Shown here one piece after another: positions 17,216 through 25,809 of a DNA stretch of 33,011 nucleotides. The DNA is from Reyranella soli (GTDB taxonomy: Bacteria; Pseudomonadota; Alphaproteobacteria; Reyranellales; Reyranellaceae): positions 1 to 33,011 of the forward strand of contig NZ_BKAJ01000125.1 of NCBI RefSeq assembly GCF_007992495.1, in the 5' to 3' direction. Position numbers and translations under genes: made by a program. Each line of letters opens with the position of its first letter. Position 1 is the stretch's first letter. The notes under the pieces are model-generated. The model saw only the letters and a list, made by a program, of their open reading frames with translations, was not told the DNA's origin and did no database searches.

Positions 17216-18333
17216 TGGCAGAAGCGCGCCCCGTGGTCCTGGCTGCAGGCGGAACCGGCGGGCACGTGTTCCCGGCCGAGGCGCTGGCCGGTGAGCTCGA
17301 GGCGCGCGGCGTGCCGTTCACCCTGGTCACCGATGCGCGCGGCCGCCAGTGGCAGGGCGCGCTGTCGGACCGGCCGATCCACTATATCCATTCGGCCAGT
17401 CCCAGCGGCTCTCTCGGCCAGCGGCTGAAGGCCATGATGTCGCTCGGCCTCGGCTTGTTCGACGCTTGGCTGGCGTTGGGCCGCATCGGTCCGTCGGCCG
17501 TCGTCGGCTTCGGCGGCTATGCGTCCGTGCCGACCATGGTGGCTGCCCGCCTGCGCCGCCTGCCGGCGATGCTGCACGAGCAGAACGCCGTGCTGGGCCG
17601 CGCCAACCGCATGGTGCTGGGTGGCGTCGAGCGCATCGCCACCTCGTTCGATTCCACCCGCTTCATCGCCGACGGCGACGGCCGCGCCAGCCTGGTAGGA
17701 AATCCGGTACGCGAGGCTGTGCGCCTGCTGCGCGACCAACCCTACCGTGCGCCGGGCGAGGGTCGCGTCATCGACCTCGTGGTGTTCGGCGGCAGCCAGG
17801 GCGCCACGTCGTTCAGCCAGGTCGTGCCTGAGGCGATTCTTTCGTTGCCGCAGGCGTTGCGCAGCCGCATCCGCCTGGTCCAGCAGTGCCGCTCGGAGGA
17901 TTTCGACAAGGTGCGCCAGCGCTACACGCGCGGCGGCGTGGTCGTCGAATTGGCGCCGTTCTTCACCGACCTGCCGCAGCGGCTGGCGGCGGCGCATCTG
18001 GTGATCGGCCGCGCCGGCGCCTCGACCGTGGCCGAGCTCGCGACCATCGGCCGGCCGTCGATCCTGGTGCCTTATCCGTACGCCGCCGACGATCATCAGA
18101 CCGCCAATGCCCGCGCCTTCGAGGCGGCGAGCGCATGCATCGTGATGCCGCACGCCGAGTTCAGCGCGCCGGCCCTTGCCGGCCATCTGTCGGCACTGTT
18201 CGGCGAGCCGCAGCGGCTCACCGCCATGGCCGCCGCCGCCCATGCCGTGGGCCGGCCCGATGCCGCCGCACGCCTTGCCGATCTGGTCGGCGAGATGACC
18301 AAGACATTCACGCCTGCAGGAGCCGCCGCATGA
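17215..18333 (+). CDS. murG: UDP-N-acetylglucosamine--lipid I GlcNAc transferase MurG
   Basis: Peripheral membrane GT-B glycosyltransferase that converts lipid I to lipid II. The N-terminal glycine-rich loop AAGGTGGHVFPAEALA and the FGGYAS, HEQNAVLGRANR, GGSQGA and IGRAGASTVAEL motifs are all typical. I prefer the ATG at 17215 (372 residues), which overlaps the ftsW TGA by one base and has GGGAGG at 17202-17207 with 7-nt spacing. A GTG at 17212 would add one residue but has only 4-nt spacing. The stop overlaps murC as ATGA. Confidence 0.96.
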   Translation: MAEARPVVLAAGGTGGHVFPAEALAGELEARGVPFTLVTDARGRQWQGALSDRPIHYIHSASPSGSLGQRLKAMMSLGLGLFDAWLALGRIGPSAVVGFGGYASVPTMVAARLRRLPAMLHEQNAVLGRANRMVLGGVERIATSFDSTRFIADGDGRASLVGNPVREAVRLLRDQPYRAPGEGRVIDLVVFGGSQGATSFSQVVPEAILSLPQALRSRIRLVQQCRSEDFDKVRQRYTRGGVVVELAPFFTDLPQRLAAAHLVIGRAGASTVAELATIGRPSILVPYPYAADDHQTANARAFEAASACIVMPHAEFSAPALAGHLSALFGEPQRLTAMAAAAHAVGRPDAAARLADLVGEMTKTFTPAGAAA

Positions 18334-19799
18334 GGGCAATGCCGCTCGATCTCGGATTGATCCACTTCGTCGGCATCGGCGGCATCGGCATGTCGGGCAT
18401 CGCCGAGGTTCTGCACAATCTCGGCTACAAGGTGCAGGGCAGCGACATCGCCGACGGCGCCAACACGCGCCGGCTGCAGGAGATCGGCATCAAGGTCGCG
18501 ATCGGCCATCGCGCCGACAACATCGCCCACGCCCAGGTCGTGGTCGTGTCGAGCGCCGTCAAGAAGGACAATCCGGAAGTGCTGGCCGCCCGCGCGCGCC
18601 TGCTGCCGGTGGTGCGCCGCGCCGAGATGCTGGGCGAGCTGATGCGCTTGAAATGGTCGGTGGCGATCGGCGGCACGCACGGCAAGACGACGACGACCTC
18701 GATGGTCGCGGCCATGCTCGATGCCGGCGGGCTCGATCCCACGGTCATCAACGGCGGCATCATCAACGCCTACGGCACCAACGCCCGGCTGGGTGGCGGC
18801 GACTGGATGGTGGTGGAGTCCGACGAATCGGACGGCTCGTTCCTGCGCCTGCCGGCCGTCATCGCCGTCGTCACCAACGTCGACCCCGAGCATCTCGACC
18901 ACTACGGCACCTTCGACGCGCTGAGAGACGCCTTCGTGCGTTTCGTCGAGAACATCCCGTTCTACGGCTTCGCCGTGCTGTGCGCCGACCATCCCGAGGT
19001 GCAGGCGCTGATCCCGCGTATCGCCGATCGTCGCATCATCACCTACGGGACCGGGGCCAACGCCGACATCCGCGCCATCAACCTCAAGCTCGACCGCGGC
19101 GGCGCCGACTTCGACGTCATGGTGCAGAACCGCGCCACCAACGAGACGCGCACCATCGTCGACCTGCGCCTGCCGATGTTCGGCCAGCACAACGTGCAGA
19201 ACGCACTGGCCGCCGTCGCCGTGGCCCAGGAGATGGGCCTGCCCGACGAGACCATCCGCCGCGCGCTGGCGGGCTTCGCCGGCGTCAAGCGGCGCTTCAC
19301 CAAGACCGGCGAGGCGCACGGCATCACGGTCATCGACGACTACGGCCATCACCCGGTCGAGATCGCCGCCACCTTGCGCGCCGCGCGGCAGAGCTATGGC
19401 GGCTCGGGCCGGGTGATCGCGGTCATGCAGCCGCACCGCTACACCCGGCTCGCCAGCCTGCGCGACGATTTCGCGACCTGCTTCGGCGATGCGGATGCCG
19501 TCCTGATCGCCGATGTCTACGCCGCCGGCGAGGCGCCGATCGAGGGGGTGAACCGCGATATGCTGGTGAACCTGGCGCGGCGCGCCGGCCATCGCGACGT
19601 GACGGCGCTCGGCGGACCGGGCGATCTTCCCGGCCTGATCTGGCAGATGGCGCGGCCGGGCGATGTCGTGGTCTGCCTCGGCGCCGGCAACATCACGGCC
19701 TGGGCGCATGCGCTGCCCGGCCAGCTCCAGCAGATCGCCGCCGAGCAGGCCGGTCTGCGTTCGATCGCCAACGATCACGGTCCAGGGACGGCGGCATGA
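18330..19799 (+). CDS. murC: UDP-N-acetylmuramate--L-alanine ligase
   Basis: First Mur ligase, adding L-alanine to UDP-MurNAc. The 489-residue protein starts at the ATG at 18330, overlapping murG; the frame is open further upstream but lies inside murG. The UDP-binding loop HFVGIGGIGMSGIAEVL is at the N-terminus, the ATP loop GGTHGKTTTTSM includes Lys119, and further MurC motifs are VESDESDGSFL, NVDPEHLDHYG and IDDYGHHPVEIAATL. Length is normal. The stop overlaps the murB start in ATGATG. Confidence 0.97.
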   Translation: MRAMPLDLGLIHFVGIGGIGMSGIAEVLHNLGYKVQGSDIADGANTRRLQEIGIKVAIGHRADNIAHAQVVVVSSAVKKDNPEVLAARARLLPVVRRAEMLGELMRLKWSVAIGGTHGKTTTTSMVAAMLDAGGLDPTVINGGIINAYGTNARLGGGDWMVVESDESDGSFLRLPAVIAVVTNVDPEHLDHYGTFDALRDAFVRFVENIPFYGFAVLCADHPEVQALIPRIADRRIITYGTGANADIRAINLKLDRGGADFDVMVQNRATNETRTIVDLRLPMFGQHNVQNALAAVAVAQEMGLPDETIRRALAGFAGVKRRFTKTGEAHGITVIDDYGHHPVEIAATLRAARQSYGGSGRVIAVMQPHRYTRLASLRDDFATCFGDADAVLIADVYAAGEAPIEGVNRDMLVNLARRAGHRDVTALGGPGDLPGLIWQMARPGDVVVCLGAGNITAWAHALPGQLQQIAAEQAGLRSIANDHGPGTAA

Positions 19800-20710
19800 T
19801 GGCGCTCCAGGCCCGTCCTCACCTGATCGACCGGCTGCCGAAGCCGCGCGGCCGGCTGACCGCCGATGCGCCGCTGGGCCAGCAGACCTGGTTCGCGACC
19901 GGTGGGCCTGCCGAAGTGCTGTTCCGTCCGGCCGATGTCGAGGACCTCGCGGCGTTTCTCGGCGCGCTGCCGGCCGACATGCCGGTCACGGTGCTGGGCG
20001 TGGGCTCGAACGTCATTGTGCGCGACGGCGGCATCCGGGGCGTGGTGATCCGTCTGCTGCGCGGCTTCACCGGCATCTCGGTCGAAGGCTACGAGGTGGT
20101 GGCCGGCGCCGGCGCGCCTGACCTCAATGTCGCGCTGACGGCGCGCGAGCATTCCCTGGCCGGCCTGGAATTCCTGAGCGGCATTCCCGGCACCGTCGGC
20201 GGCGCGTTCCCGACCAATGCCGGCGCCTATGGCGGCGAGCTTGCCGAGGTGCTGATCTCGGCCCAGGCGGTCGATCGCGCCGGCCGGATCTTCACCGTGA
20301 CGCCGAAGGAGCTGGGCCTCTCTTATCGGCACAGCGATGCGCCGGCCGACTGGATCTTCACCTCTGCGCGGCTGCGGGCTGCGCCCGGCGACCAGCTTGC
20401 CATCACGCGCCGCATCAACGAGATCGACGGGGCGCGCGCCGATTCCCAACCGCGCAGCCGCACCGGCGGCTCGACCTTCGCCAATCCGCCCGGGCACAAG
20501 GCGTGGGAGCTGATCGATGCTGCCGGCTGCCGCGGCCTCAAGGTCGGCGGCGCGCAGGTCTCGGAGAAGCACACCAACTTCCTGATCAATACCGGCGCCG
20601 CCACAGCTTCCGACATCGAGAAGCTGGGCGAGGAGGTGCGCCGGCGCGTGTTCGACAAGAGCGGCGTGCGGCTCGAATGGGAGATCCGCCGCCTCGGAGA
20701 GTTCCAATGA
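19796..20710 (+). CDS. murB: UDP-N-acetylenolpyruvoylglucosamine reductase
   Basis: FAD/NADPH enzyme reducing UDP-GlcNAc-enolpyruvate to UDP-MurNAc. The 304-residue protein shows the FAD-binding GVGSNVIVRDGG and GIPGTVGGAFPTNAGAYGGE blocks, Arg178 in SYRHSD, the catalytic Ser226 in RTGGSTFANP, KHTNFLIN, and a C-terminal LEWEIRRLG with Glu296 in the position of the essential glutamate. The ATG at 19796 overlaps the murC stop; a second ATG follows at 19799. The end overlaps ddl as ATGA. The short length fits the compact (type II-like) MurB form. Confidence 0.96.
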   Translation: MMALQARPHLIDRLPKPRGRLTADAPLGQQTWFATGGPAEVLFRPADVEDLAAFLGALPADMPVTVLGVGSNVIVRDGGIRGVVIRLLRGFTGISVEGYEVVAGAGAPDLNVALTAREHSLAGLEFLSGIPGTVGGAFPTNAGAYGGELAEVLISAQAVDRAGRIFTVTPKELGLSYRHSDAPADWIFTSARLRAAPGDQLAITRRINEIDGARADSQPRSRTGGSTFANPPGHKAWELIDAAGCRGLKVGGAQVSEKHTNFLINTGAATASDIEKLGEEVRRRVFDKSGVRLEWEIRRLGEFQ

Positions 20711-21639
20711 GCCGGAAAGTTGCGGTCCTGATGGGCGGCTGGTCGCCCGAGCGCGAGGTCTCCCTGGTGAGCGGCAAGGCCTGTGCCGAAGGTCTGCGCG
20801 AGGGCGGCCATCAGGTCATCGAGTACGACGTGAAGCGCGACCTGCGCGCGCTGATCGAGTTCCTGCGGCCAGCGGGCGGCGGCGGCCCGGACGTGGTGTT
20901 CAACGCCCTGCACGGCAAATACGGCGAGGACGGCTGCATCCAGGGCGTGCTGGAAGTCCTGGCCGTGCCCTACACCCATTCCGGCGTGCTGCCGTCGGCC
21001 ATCGCCATGGACAAGCCGATGACGCGCCACGTCTTCACGTCGCTCGGCATGCGCGTCGCCGAAGGCCGGGTGATCGAACGTCAGTCGCTTGCCTGGGGTG
21101 ATCCCATGCCGCGACCCTATGTCGTGAAGCCGATCGACCAGGGTTCCAGCATCGGCGTGCACATCGTGCGGGAGGGCGATAATCTCGCGGCGGTGGAGCT
21201 CGCGGAGGCAAAGTTCGGCGATCGCGTCCTGGTCGAGAAATTCGTGCCGGGTCGTGAGCTCACGGTCGCGGTGATGGGCGACAAGCCGATTGCCGTCACC
21301 GAGCTGCGCCCACGCACGCGCTTCTACGACTACGAGGCCAAGTACACCGACGGCGTCACCGAGCACCTTGTGCCTGCGCCGATTCCGGCCGAGGTCTACG
21401 AGCTGGCCAAGGATTGGGCGCTGATGGCGCACGAGGCCCTGGGCTGCAGCGGCCTGACGCGCAGCGATTTTCGCTGGGACGATTCCAAGCCCGACACCAG
21501 CGGCCTGGTGGTGCTGGAGATCAACACCCAGCCCGGCATGACGCCGCTGTCGCTGGCGCCCGAGCAGGCCAAGTGGGCCGGCATCTCGTGGTCGCAGCTC
21601 ATGACCTGGATGGTCGACAATGCGAGGCATCCGGCATGA
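20707..21639 (+). CDS. ddl: D-alanine--D-alanine ligase
   Basis: ATP-grasp enzyme that makes the D-Ala-D-Ala dipeptide used by MurF. The 310-residue protein begins VAVLMGGWSPEREVSLVSG (substrate loop). It has NALHGKYGEDGCIQG, the ATP-grasp segment VKPIDQGSSIGV, EKFVPGRELTVAVM and the metal-binding LEINTQPGMTPLS. The ATG at 20707 overlaps murB by ATGA; the frame is open upstream only within murB. It overlaps ftsQ by ATGA. The position before ftsQ matches the DdlB-type gene of dcw clusters. Confidence 0.97.
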   Translation: MSRKVAVLMGGWSPEREVSLVSGKACAEGLREGGHQVIEYDVKRDLRALIEFLRPAGGGGPDVVFNALHGKYGEDGCIQGVLEVLAVPYTHSGVLPSAIAMDKPMTRHVFTSLGMRVAEGRVIERQSLAWGDPMPRPYVVKPIDQGSSIGVHIVREGDNLAAVELAEAKFGDRVLVEKFVPGRELTVAVMGDKPIAVTELRPRTRFYDYEAKYTDGVTEHLVPAPIPAEVYELAKDWALMAHEALGCSGLTRSDFRWDDSKPDTSGLVVLEINTQPGMTPLSLAPEQAKWAGISWSQLMTWMVDNARHPA

Positions 21640-22496
21640 AGGCCGATCCCACCGAGGCACCCCGCCGGCGCGACTATGACCGCCGCAAGAAGCGTGCGCC
21701 GATCAAGAAGATCGGCCGTCCGTTCTGGCGCCAGCCGTTGCTGCTCGGCCTGATCGTGCTGCTGCTGGGCAGTGGCGGGGCCGGCGGCTGGTGGGCGTGG
21801 CGCGAGGGCTGGCTGGTCGAGGCGCGCAATCGGCTGGACGCGGTCGGCCTTGCCATCGTTGGCGCCGTGACGCCCTTCAAGCTGGTCGACGTCTCGGTCG
21901 AGGGCCGCGATTACGTTGAACGCAGCGCCATTTTGGGTGCGCTCGGGGTCAAGGCGGGCGATTCGCTGCTGGGCATCGATCTGCAGGCCTCGCGCCAGCG
22001 GCTGGAGGCGATCGACTGGGTGGCCAGCGCCACCGTCGAGCGCCGCCTGCCCGACACGCTCTATGTCACCCTGGTCGAGCGCCGCGCCGTCGCCATCTGG
22101 CAGAACGGCGACGAATACACCCTGATCGACCGCGATGGCCGCACCGTGCGCGCCAGCCGCATGCCGCCCGGGGCGGAGAAACTGCTGCTGCTGGGCGGTC
22201 CCGGCGCGCCCGAGCATGTCGGCGAGCTGCTGCTGCTGCTGGCCTACGAGCCGGCCGTTGCACGCGAGCTGCGCTCGGCGGTGTGGGTCGGCCAGCGCCG
22301 CTGGAACCTGGTGCTCAACAACGGCGTCGAGATCTGGCTGCCCGAGGAGGATGCGGTCGCCGCCCTCCAGCAGCTGGTGAAGCTCGACGACAAACACAAA
22401 TTGCTCTCGCGCGAATTCGGCGTTGTCGATCTAAGATTGCCGGACAAGCTCTATCTCAAGAAGCGCTCGGGCGATGCGACGCCTGGACCGGTGTGA
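21636..22496 (+). CDS. ftsQ: cell division protein FtsQ
   Basis: Bitopic divisome scaffold that binds FtsL and FtsB. The 286-residue protein has a basic cytoplasmic tail (RRRDYDRRKKRAPIKK), a membrane segment at about 33-55, a POTRA domain at about 81-150 (FKLVDVSVEGRDYVERSAIL...RRLPDTLYVTLVERR), then the FtsQ beta domain ending VDLRLPDKLYLK. The ATG at 21636 overlaps ddl as ATGA. It ends the tightly packed run; a 46-bp gap follows. Confidence 0.94.
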   Translation: MKADPTEAPRRRDYDRRKKRAPIKKIGRPFWRQPLLLGLIVLLLGSGGAGGWWAWREGWLVEARNRLDAVGLAIVGAVTPFKLVDVSVEGRDYVERSAILGALGVKAGDSLLGIDLQASRQRLEAIDWVASATVERRLPDTLYVTLVERRAVAIWQNGDEYTLIDRDGRTVRASRMPPGAEKLLLLGGPGAPEHVGELLLLLAYEPAVARELRSAVWVGQRRWNLVLNNGVEIWLPEEDAVAALQQLVKLDDKHKLLSREFGVVDLRLPDKLYLKKRSGDATPGPV

Positions 22497-22542
22497 AATG
22501 CTCGGCGAACGTTTAGTGTAAAGCGTAGCGACGGGGGAGATC

Positions 22543-23778
22543 GTGGCTAAGACAAGAAACGGCGTGATTGCGGCTCTCGATATCGGCACCAGCAAGGTCG
22601 TCTGCTTCGTGGCGCGCGTGGACGGCCAGGGGTTGCGCGTGGTCGGGATCGGCCATCAGCCGGCCCAGGGCATGCGCTCGGGCAACATCGTCGACATGGA
22701 GGCCGCCACGCGCGCCATCTCCTCGGCGGTGTCGACCGCGGAAGAGATGTGCGGCGAGCACGTCCGCGAGGTCATCGTCGGCGTGAGCGGCGGCTCGGCC
22801 GCCTCGCACAACCAGAGCCTCGATGTCGCCATCGGCCATCACGAAATCGGCGAGCGCGACGTGCGCCGCGTCCAGCAGCATATCCACCTGCCGGCCGAGA
22901 CCGCCGACCGCGACATCATCCATTCCGAGGCCATCGGCTTCTCGGTCGACGGCACGCCGGTGCGCGACGCCCGCGGCATGTTCGGCGAGCGGCTGGGAGT
23001 CGAGGTCCACCTGGTGACGGCGGCCAGCGGTTCGATGCGCAACCTGCAGGTCTGCGTGCGCCGCGCCCATCTCGAGATCGCCGACCGCGTCGTCGCGGCC
23101 CATGCCGCCGGCCTCAGCTCGCTGGTGTCCGATGAGCGCGACCTCGGCGTCACCCTGATCGACATGGGCGGCGGCACGACCTCGATCGCCGTCTTCTATG
23201 AAGGCCATCTCGTGCACGTCGACAGCATCCCGGTCGGCGGCGAGCACGTCACCCGCGACATCGCCCGCGGATTGTCGACGCCGCTTGCCCATGCCGAGCG
23301 CATGAAGACCCAGATCGGCCGCGCCGTCGCCAAGCCCAACGACGAGTACGACATCATCGACGTGCCGTTGATCGGCGAGGAAGATCGCACGCGTCCCAAC
23401 CACATCCCGCGCTCGATCCTGGTCGGCATCATCCGGCCGCGCGTCGAGGAGACATTCGAGCTTGTGCGCAGCCGACTCGAGGCCAGCGGTGTGGATAAGT
23501 TGGCAGGTGGACGCGCCGTTCTGGTCGGCGGCGGCTGTCAGCTCGACGGTGTGCCCGAGGTCGCAGCGTCGATCCTCAACAAGAAAGTGCGCACCGGCGG
23601 TCCGCTGCGTCTTGCCGGACTCGCGGATTCAACTGGTGGACCGGCATTTTCTGCCGCTGCCGGTTTGCTCGCCTTCGCGCTCAACAACCACGCGGCCGGT
23701 CAGGCCCAACAAGTGCCGACGGAAACGCCGTCGAGTCGAATCGGGCGGATCGGTAGTTGGATTCGGGAAAACTTTTAG
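22543..23778 (+). CDS. ftsA: cell division protein FtsA
   Basis: Actin-like ATPase that tethers FtsZ to the inner membrane. The 411-residue protein has phosphate-1 ALDIGTSKVVCFVA near the N-terminus, the phosphate-2 motif LIDMGGGTTSIAVF, VDSIPVGGEHVTRDIA, a nucleotide-binding VLVGGGCQLDGV, and a C-terminal amphipathic membrane-targeting helix RIGRIGSWIRENF. The start is a GTG at 22543 with GGGGGAG at 22533-22539. The 3' end of the coding sequence is unusually rich in GANTC sites (see separate entry). A 144-bp gap separates it from ftsZ. Confidence 0.97.
   Translation: MAKTRNGVIAALDIGTSKVVCFVARVDGQGLRVVGIGHQPAQGMRSGNIVDMEAATRAISSAVSTAEEMCGEHVREVIVGVSGGSAASHNQSLDVAIGHHEIGERDVRRVQQHIHLPAETADRDIIHSEAIGFSVDGTPVRDARGMFGERLGVEVHLVTAASGSMRNLQVCVRRAHLEIADRVVAAHAAGLSSLVSDERDLGVTLIDMGGGTTSIAVFYEGHLVHVDSIPVGGEHVTRDIARGLSTPLAHAERMKTQIGRAVAKPNDEYDIIDVPLIGEEDRTRPNHIPRSILVGIIRPRVEETFELVRSRLEASGVDKLAGGRAVLVGGGCQLDGVPEVAASILNKKVRTGGPLRLAGLADSTGGPAFSAAAGLLAFALNNHAAGQAQQVPTETPSSRIGRIGSWIRENF
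23618..23764. promoter_or_regulatory. GANTC cluster at the 3' end of ftsA, upstream of ftsZ
   Basis: Five GANTC sites occur in 147 bp: 23618-23622 (GACTC), 23626-23630 (GATTC), 23733-23737 (GAGTC), 23738-23742 (GAATC, abutting) and 23760-23764 (GATTC). Outliers lie at 23474 and 23953. Elsewhere in the cluster I counted one or two per kb. In Caulobacter, CcrM methylation of GANTC in the ftsZ promoter is known to affect ftsZ expression; a similar role here is inferred. Confidence 0.5.
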
Positions 23779-23922
23779 GCAATATGTTGTGCGGGGAAAG
23801 GCAATCCCCACAGGCTATTGATAAGAAGTAAGAAAAGCCGGTGGCGGTGAAGGGTCCGGCCAAGAATGGGTCCACGCCGCTGCTCCGAGCAGATAACCCC
23901 CTCGTTTGCGTGGAGAAGCCGT
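23779..23922 (+). promoter_or_regulatory. ftsA-ftsZ intergenic region, probable ftsZ promoter/leader
   Basis: This is one of only two real gaps inside the dcw cluster. It contains a small dyad GGGGA (23793-23797) with TCCCC (23805-23809), then an A-rich purine stretch at about 23820-23837. The ftsZ ribosome-binding site GGAG is at 23912-23915. No convincing -35/-10 pair could be fixed, so the promoter is placed only by context. Confidence 0.35.
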
Positions 23923-25704
23923 ATGACAATCAACCTCAGTCTCCCCCAAAAGGAGTCCGAGATTAAGCCGCGTATCACCGTTATCGGCGTCGGTGGCGCG
24001 GGTGGAAACGCCGTCAACAACATGATCAGCGCCGCGCTGGAAGGCGTGGAGTTCATCGTCGCCAATACCGACGCTCAGGCGCTCGGCGGATCGCTCGCCG
24101 ACCGCCGCGTCCAGCTCGGCATCACCATCACCCAGGGCCTGGGCGCAGGTGCCCGTCCCGAGGTCGGTCGTCAGGCCGCCGAGGAGGCGCTGCCTGAGAT
24201 CCTGCAGCTGCTCGACGGCGCCAACATGGTGTTTGTCACTGCCGGCATGGGCGGCGGCACCGGCACCGGTGCGGCGCCGGTCATCGCCGCCGCGGCGCGC
24301 GAGCAGGGCATCCTGACCATTGGCGTCGTCACGAAGCCGTTCCACTTCGAGGGCCGCCGCCGCATGCAGTCGGCCGAGCAGGGCATCACCGAGCTGGAGA
24401 AGGTGGTCGACACGCTGATCGTCATCCCCAACCAGAACCTGTTCAAGATCGCCAACGAGAAGACGACCTTCGCCGACGCCTTCAAGATGGCCGACGACGT
24501 GCTGCACATGGGCGTGCGCGGCGTCACCGACCTCATGGTCATGCCCGGCCTGATCAACCTCGACTTCGCCGACATCCGTACGGTGATGGGCGAGATGGGC
24601 AAGGCGATGATGGGCACCGGCGAGGCCGAGGGCCAGGATCGCAGCCGCGTCGCGGCCGAGAGCGCGATCTCCAACCCGCTGCTGGAAGACCACTCGATGA
24701 AGGGCGCCAGGGGCGTGCTCATCAACATCACCGGTGGCCTCGACATGACCCTGCACGAGGTCGACGAGGCGGCCAACCGCATCCGCGAGGAAGTCGACGC
24801 CGACGCCAACATCATCTTCGGCTCGACCTTCGACGCCACCATGCAGGGCCGCATGCGCGTGTCGGTGGTCGCCACCGGCATCGCTGCCCTGGCCGCCCAG
24901 CAGCCGGCACCGAACTACCTGTCGCTCGACATGAACCGCCCGGTGCAGACCGGCCAGCCCGCGCTCAGCCGTCCGGTAGCGCCGCCGGTCGGTCGCGTCG
25001 CCATGCCGGCCGCCGCGGTCGCCGCGCCCGTGCCGCCGGCACCGCCGGTCGCCGCCCCCATGGTCGCCGCCACTCCTCAGATGATGGCGCCCGTGGCCGC
25101 TGCCCCGGCTCCCGCACCGGCCGCCGCGGCGCCCGTCGCTCCGGCACCGGTGGCACCGCCGATGCCGGCGATGGCCGAGATGCCGATCCCGGCTCAGATC
25201 GTCGCCGCGCCGGTCGAGCTGGCGCCCGCACCAGCCCCCGTCGCCGCTCCGGCGCCCGTCGCACCGGTGGTGCCGGCTGCTCCGCCGATCGCGGCAACGG
25301 CGGCGCCTGCTCCGGTCGCGGCTCCTGCCGCCACGCCGCCGCGTCCACTGGTCGACGAGAACGACTGGCGGGTCAGCCGTCCGGCGGCCAGGCCGGCCGT
25401 GCGGGCCAGCGAGCCCATCGCGCGACCGGTTGCCGCGCGGGCGGCCAGCGAAAGCCGCGCGCCGAACCTGTTCCAGCGCATCACGGGCGCCTTTGCCGCA
25501 CCCAAGCCGATGGCGGCTCCGCCTGCCGAGCCGATGGCGCCGCGTCCTGTGCCGGAGAATGTCGTGGCGGTGGCTCCCAAGCCCGCGCCGCGGCCGGCGC
25601 CGGCGCAGGCTTCGATCAATCTCGACGTCACCGAGCGCGCCAAGCCTGCGCGAGATGACGACGACCTGCAGATTCCCGCGTTCCTGCGTCGGCAAGCCAA
25701 CTGA
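23923..25704 (+). CDS. ftsZ: cell division protein FtsZ with a long Ala/Pro-rich linker
   Basis: Tubulin-like GTPase that forms the Z ring. The start ATG at 23923 has GGAG 7 nt upstream and gives the family N-terminus; the frame is open to 23866 but without homology. The GTPase core spans about residues 10-330 with GVGGAGGNAVNNM, the tubulin signature GGGTGTG at 110-116, and the NxDFADIRTVM synergy-loop motif. A linker of about 240 residues follows, made mostly of Ala, Pro and Val with few charges in its first half, and carrying an LFQRITGAFA patch later. The conserved tail peptide IPAFLRRQ ends the protein and binds FtsA and other partners. At 593 residues it is well above E. coli FtsZ (383). 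Confidence 0.98.
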   Translation: MTINLSLPQKESEIKPRITVIGVGGAGGNAVNNMISAALEGVEFIVANTDAQALGGSLADRRVQLGITITQGLGAGARPEVGRQAAEEALPEILQLLDGANMVFVTAGMGGGTGTGAAPVIAAAAREQGILTIGVVTKPFHFEGRRRMQSAEQGITELEKVVDTLIVIPNQNLFKIANEKTTFADAFKMADDVLHMGVRGVTDLMVMPGLINLDFADIRTVMGEMGKAMMGTGEAEGQDRSRVAAESAISNPLLEDHSMKGARGVLINITGGLDMTLHEVDEAANRIREEVDADANIIFGSTFDATMQGRMRVSVVATGIAALAAQQPAPNYLSLDMNRPVQTGQPALSRPVAPPVGRVAMPAAAVAAPVPPAPPVAAPMVAATPQMMAPVAAAPAPAPAAAAPVAPAPVAPPMPAMAEMPIPAQIVAAPVELAPAPAPVAAPAPVAPVVPAAPPIAATAAPAPVAAPAATPPRPLVDENDWRVSRPAARPAVRASEPIARPVAARAASESRAPNLFQRITGAFAAPKPMAAPPAEPMAPRPVPENVVAVAPKPAPRPAPAQASINLDVTERAKPARDDDDLQIPAFLRRQAN

Positions 25705-25736
25705 CGTAGGCCTGCAAGTTTCTCCACGCATTACTT

Positions 25737-25764
25737 GAGGGGCCCGTTGCGGCCCCTCTTTTTT
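25737..25764 (+). terminator. rho-independent terminator after ftsZ
   Basis: Perfect 8-bp GC-rich stem GAGGGGCC (25737-25744) with GGCCCCTC (25751-25758), a 6-nt loop, and six T residues (25759-25764), 32 bp after the ftsZ stop. This closes the dcw transcript and implies a separate promoter for bamD. Confidence 0.92.
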
Positions 25765-25779
25765 CGGCCCCGGCGGTGA

Positions 25780-25785
25780 TATAAA
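25780..25785 (+). promoter_or_regulatory. possible -10 box for bamD
   Basis: TATAAA lies 24 bp before the bamD ATG, in the only space left between the ftsZ terminator and bamD. No recognisable -35 is present at the right distance, so this is tentative. Confidence 0.3.
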
Positions 25786-25809
25786 CGCGCCGGCGCAACA
25801 GGTTGTTGA

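Noticed and set aside
22498..22521. Seven-codon frame (MLGERLV) between ftsQ and ftsA as a leader peptide
   Set aside because: It has no ribosome-binding site of its own and no attenuator-like structure follows. Its length is easily due to chance.
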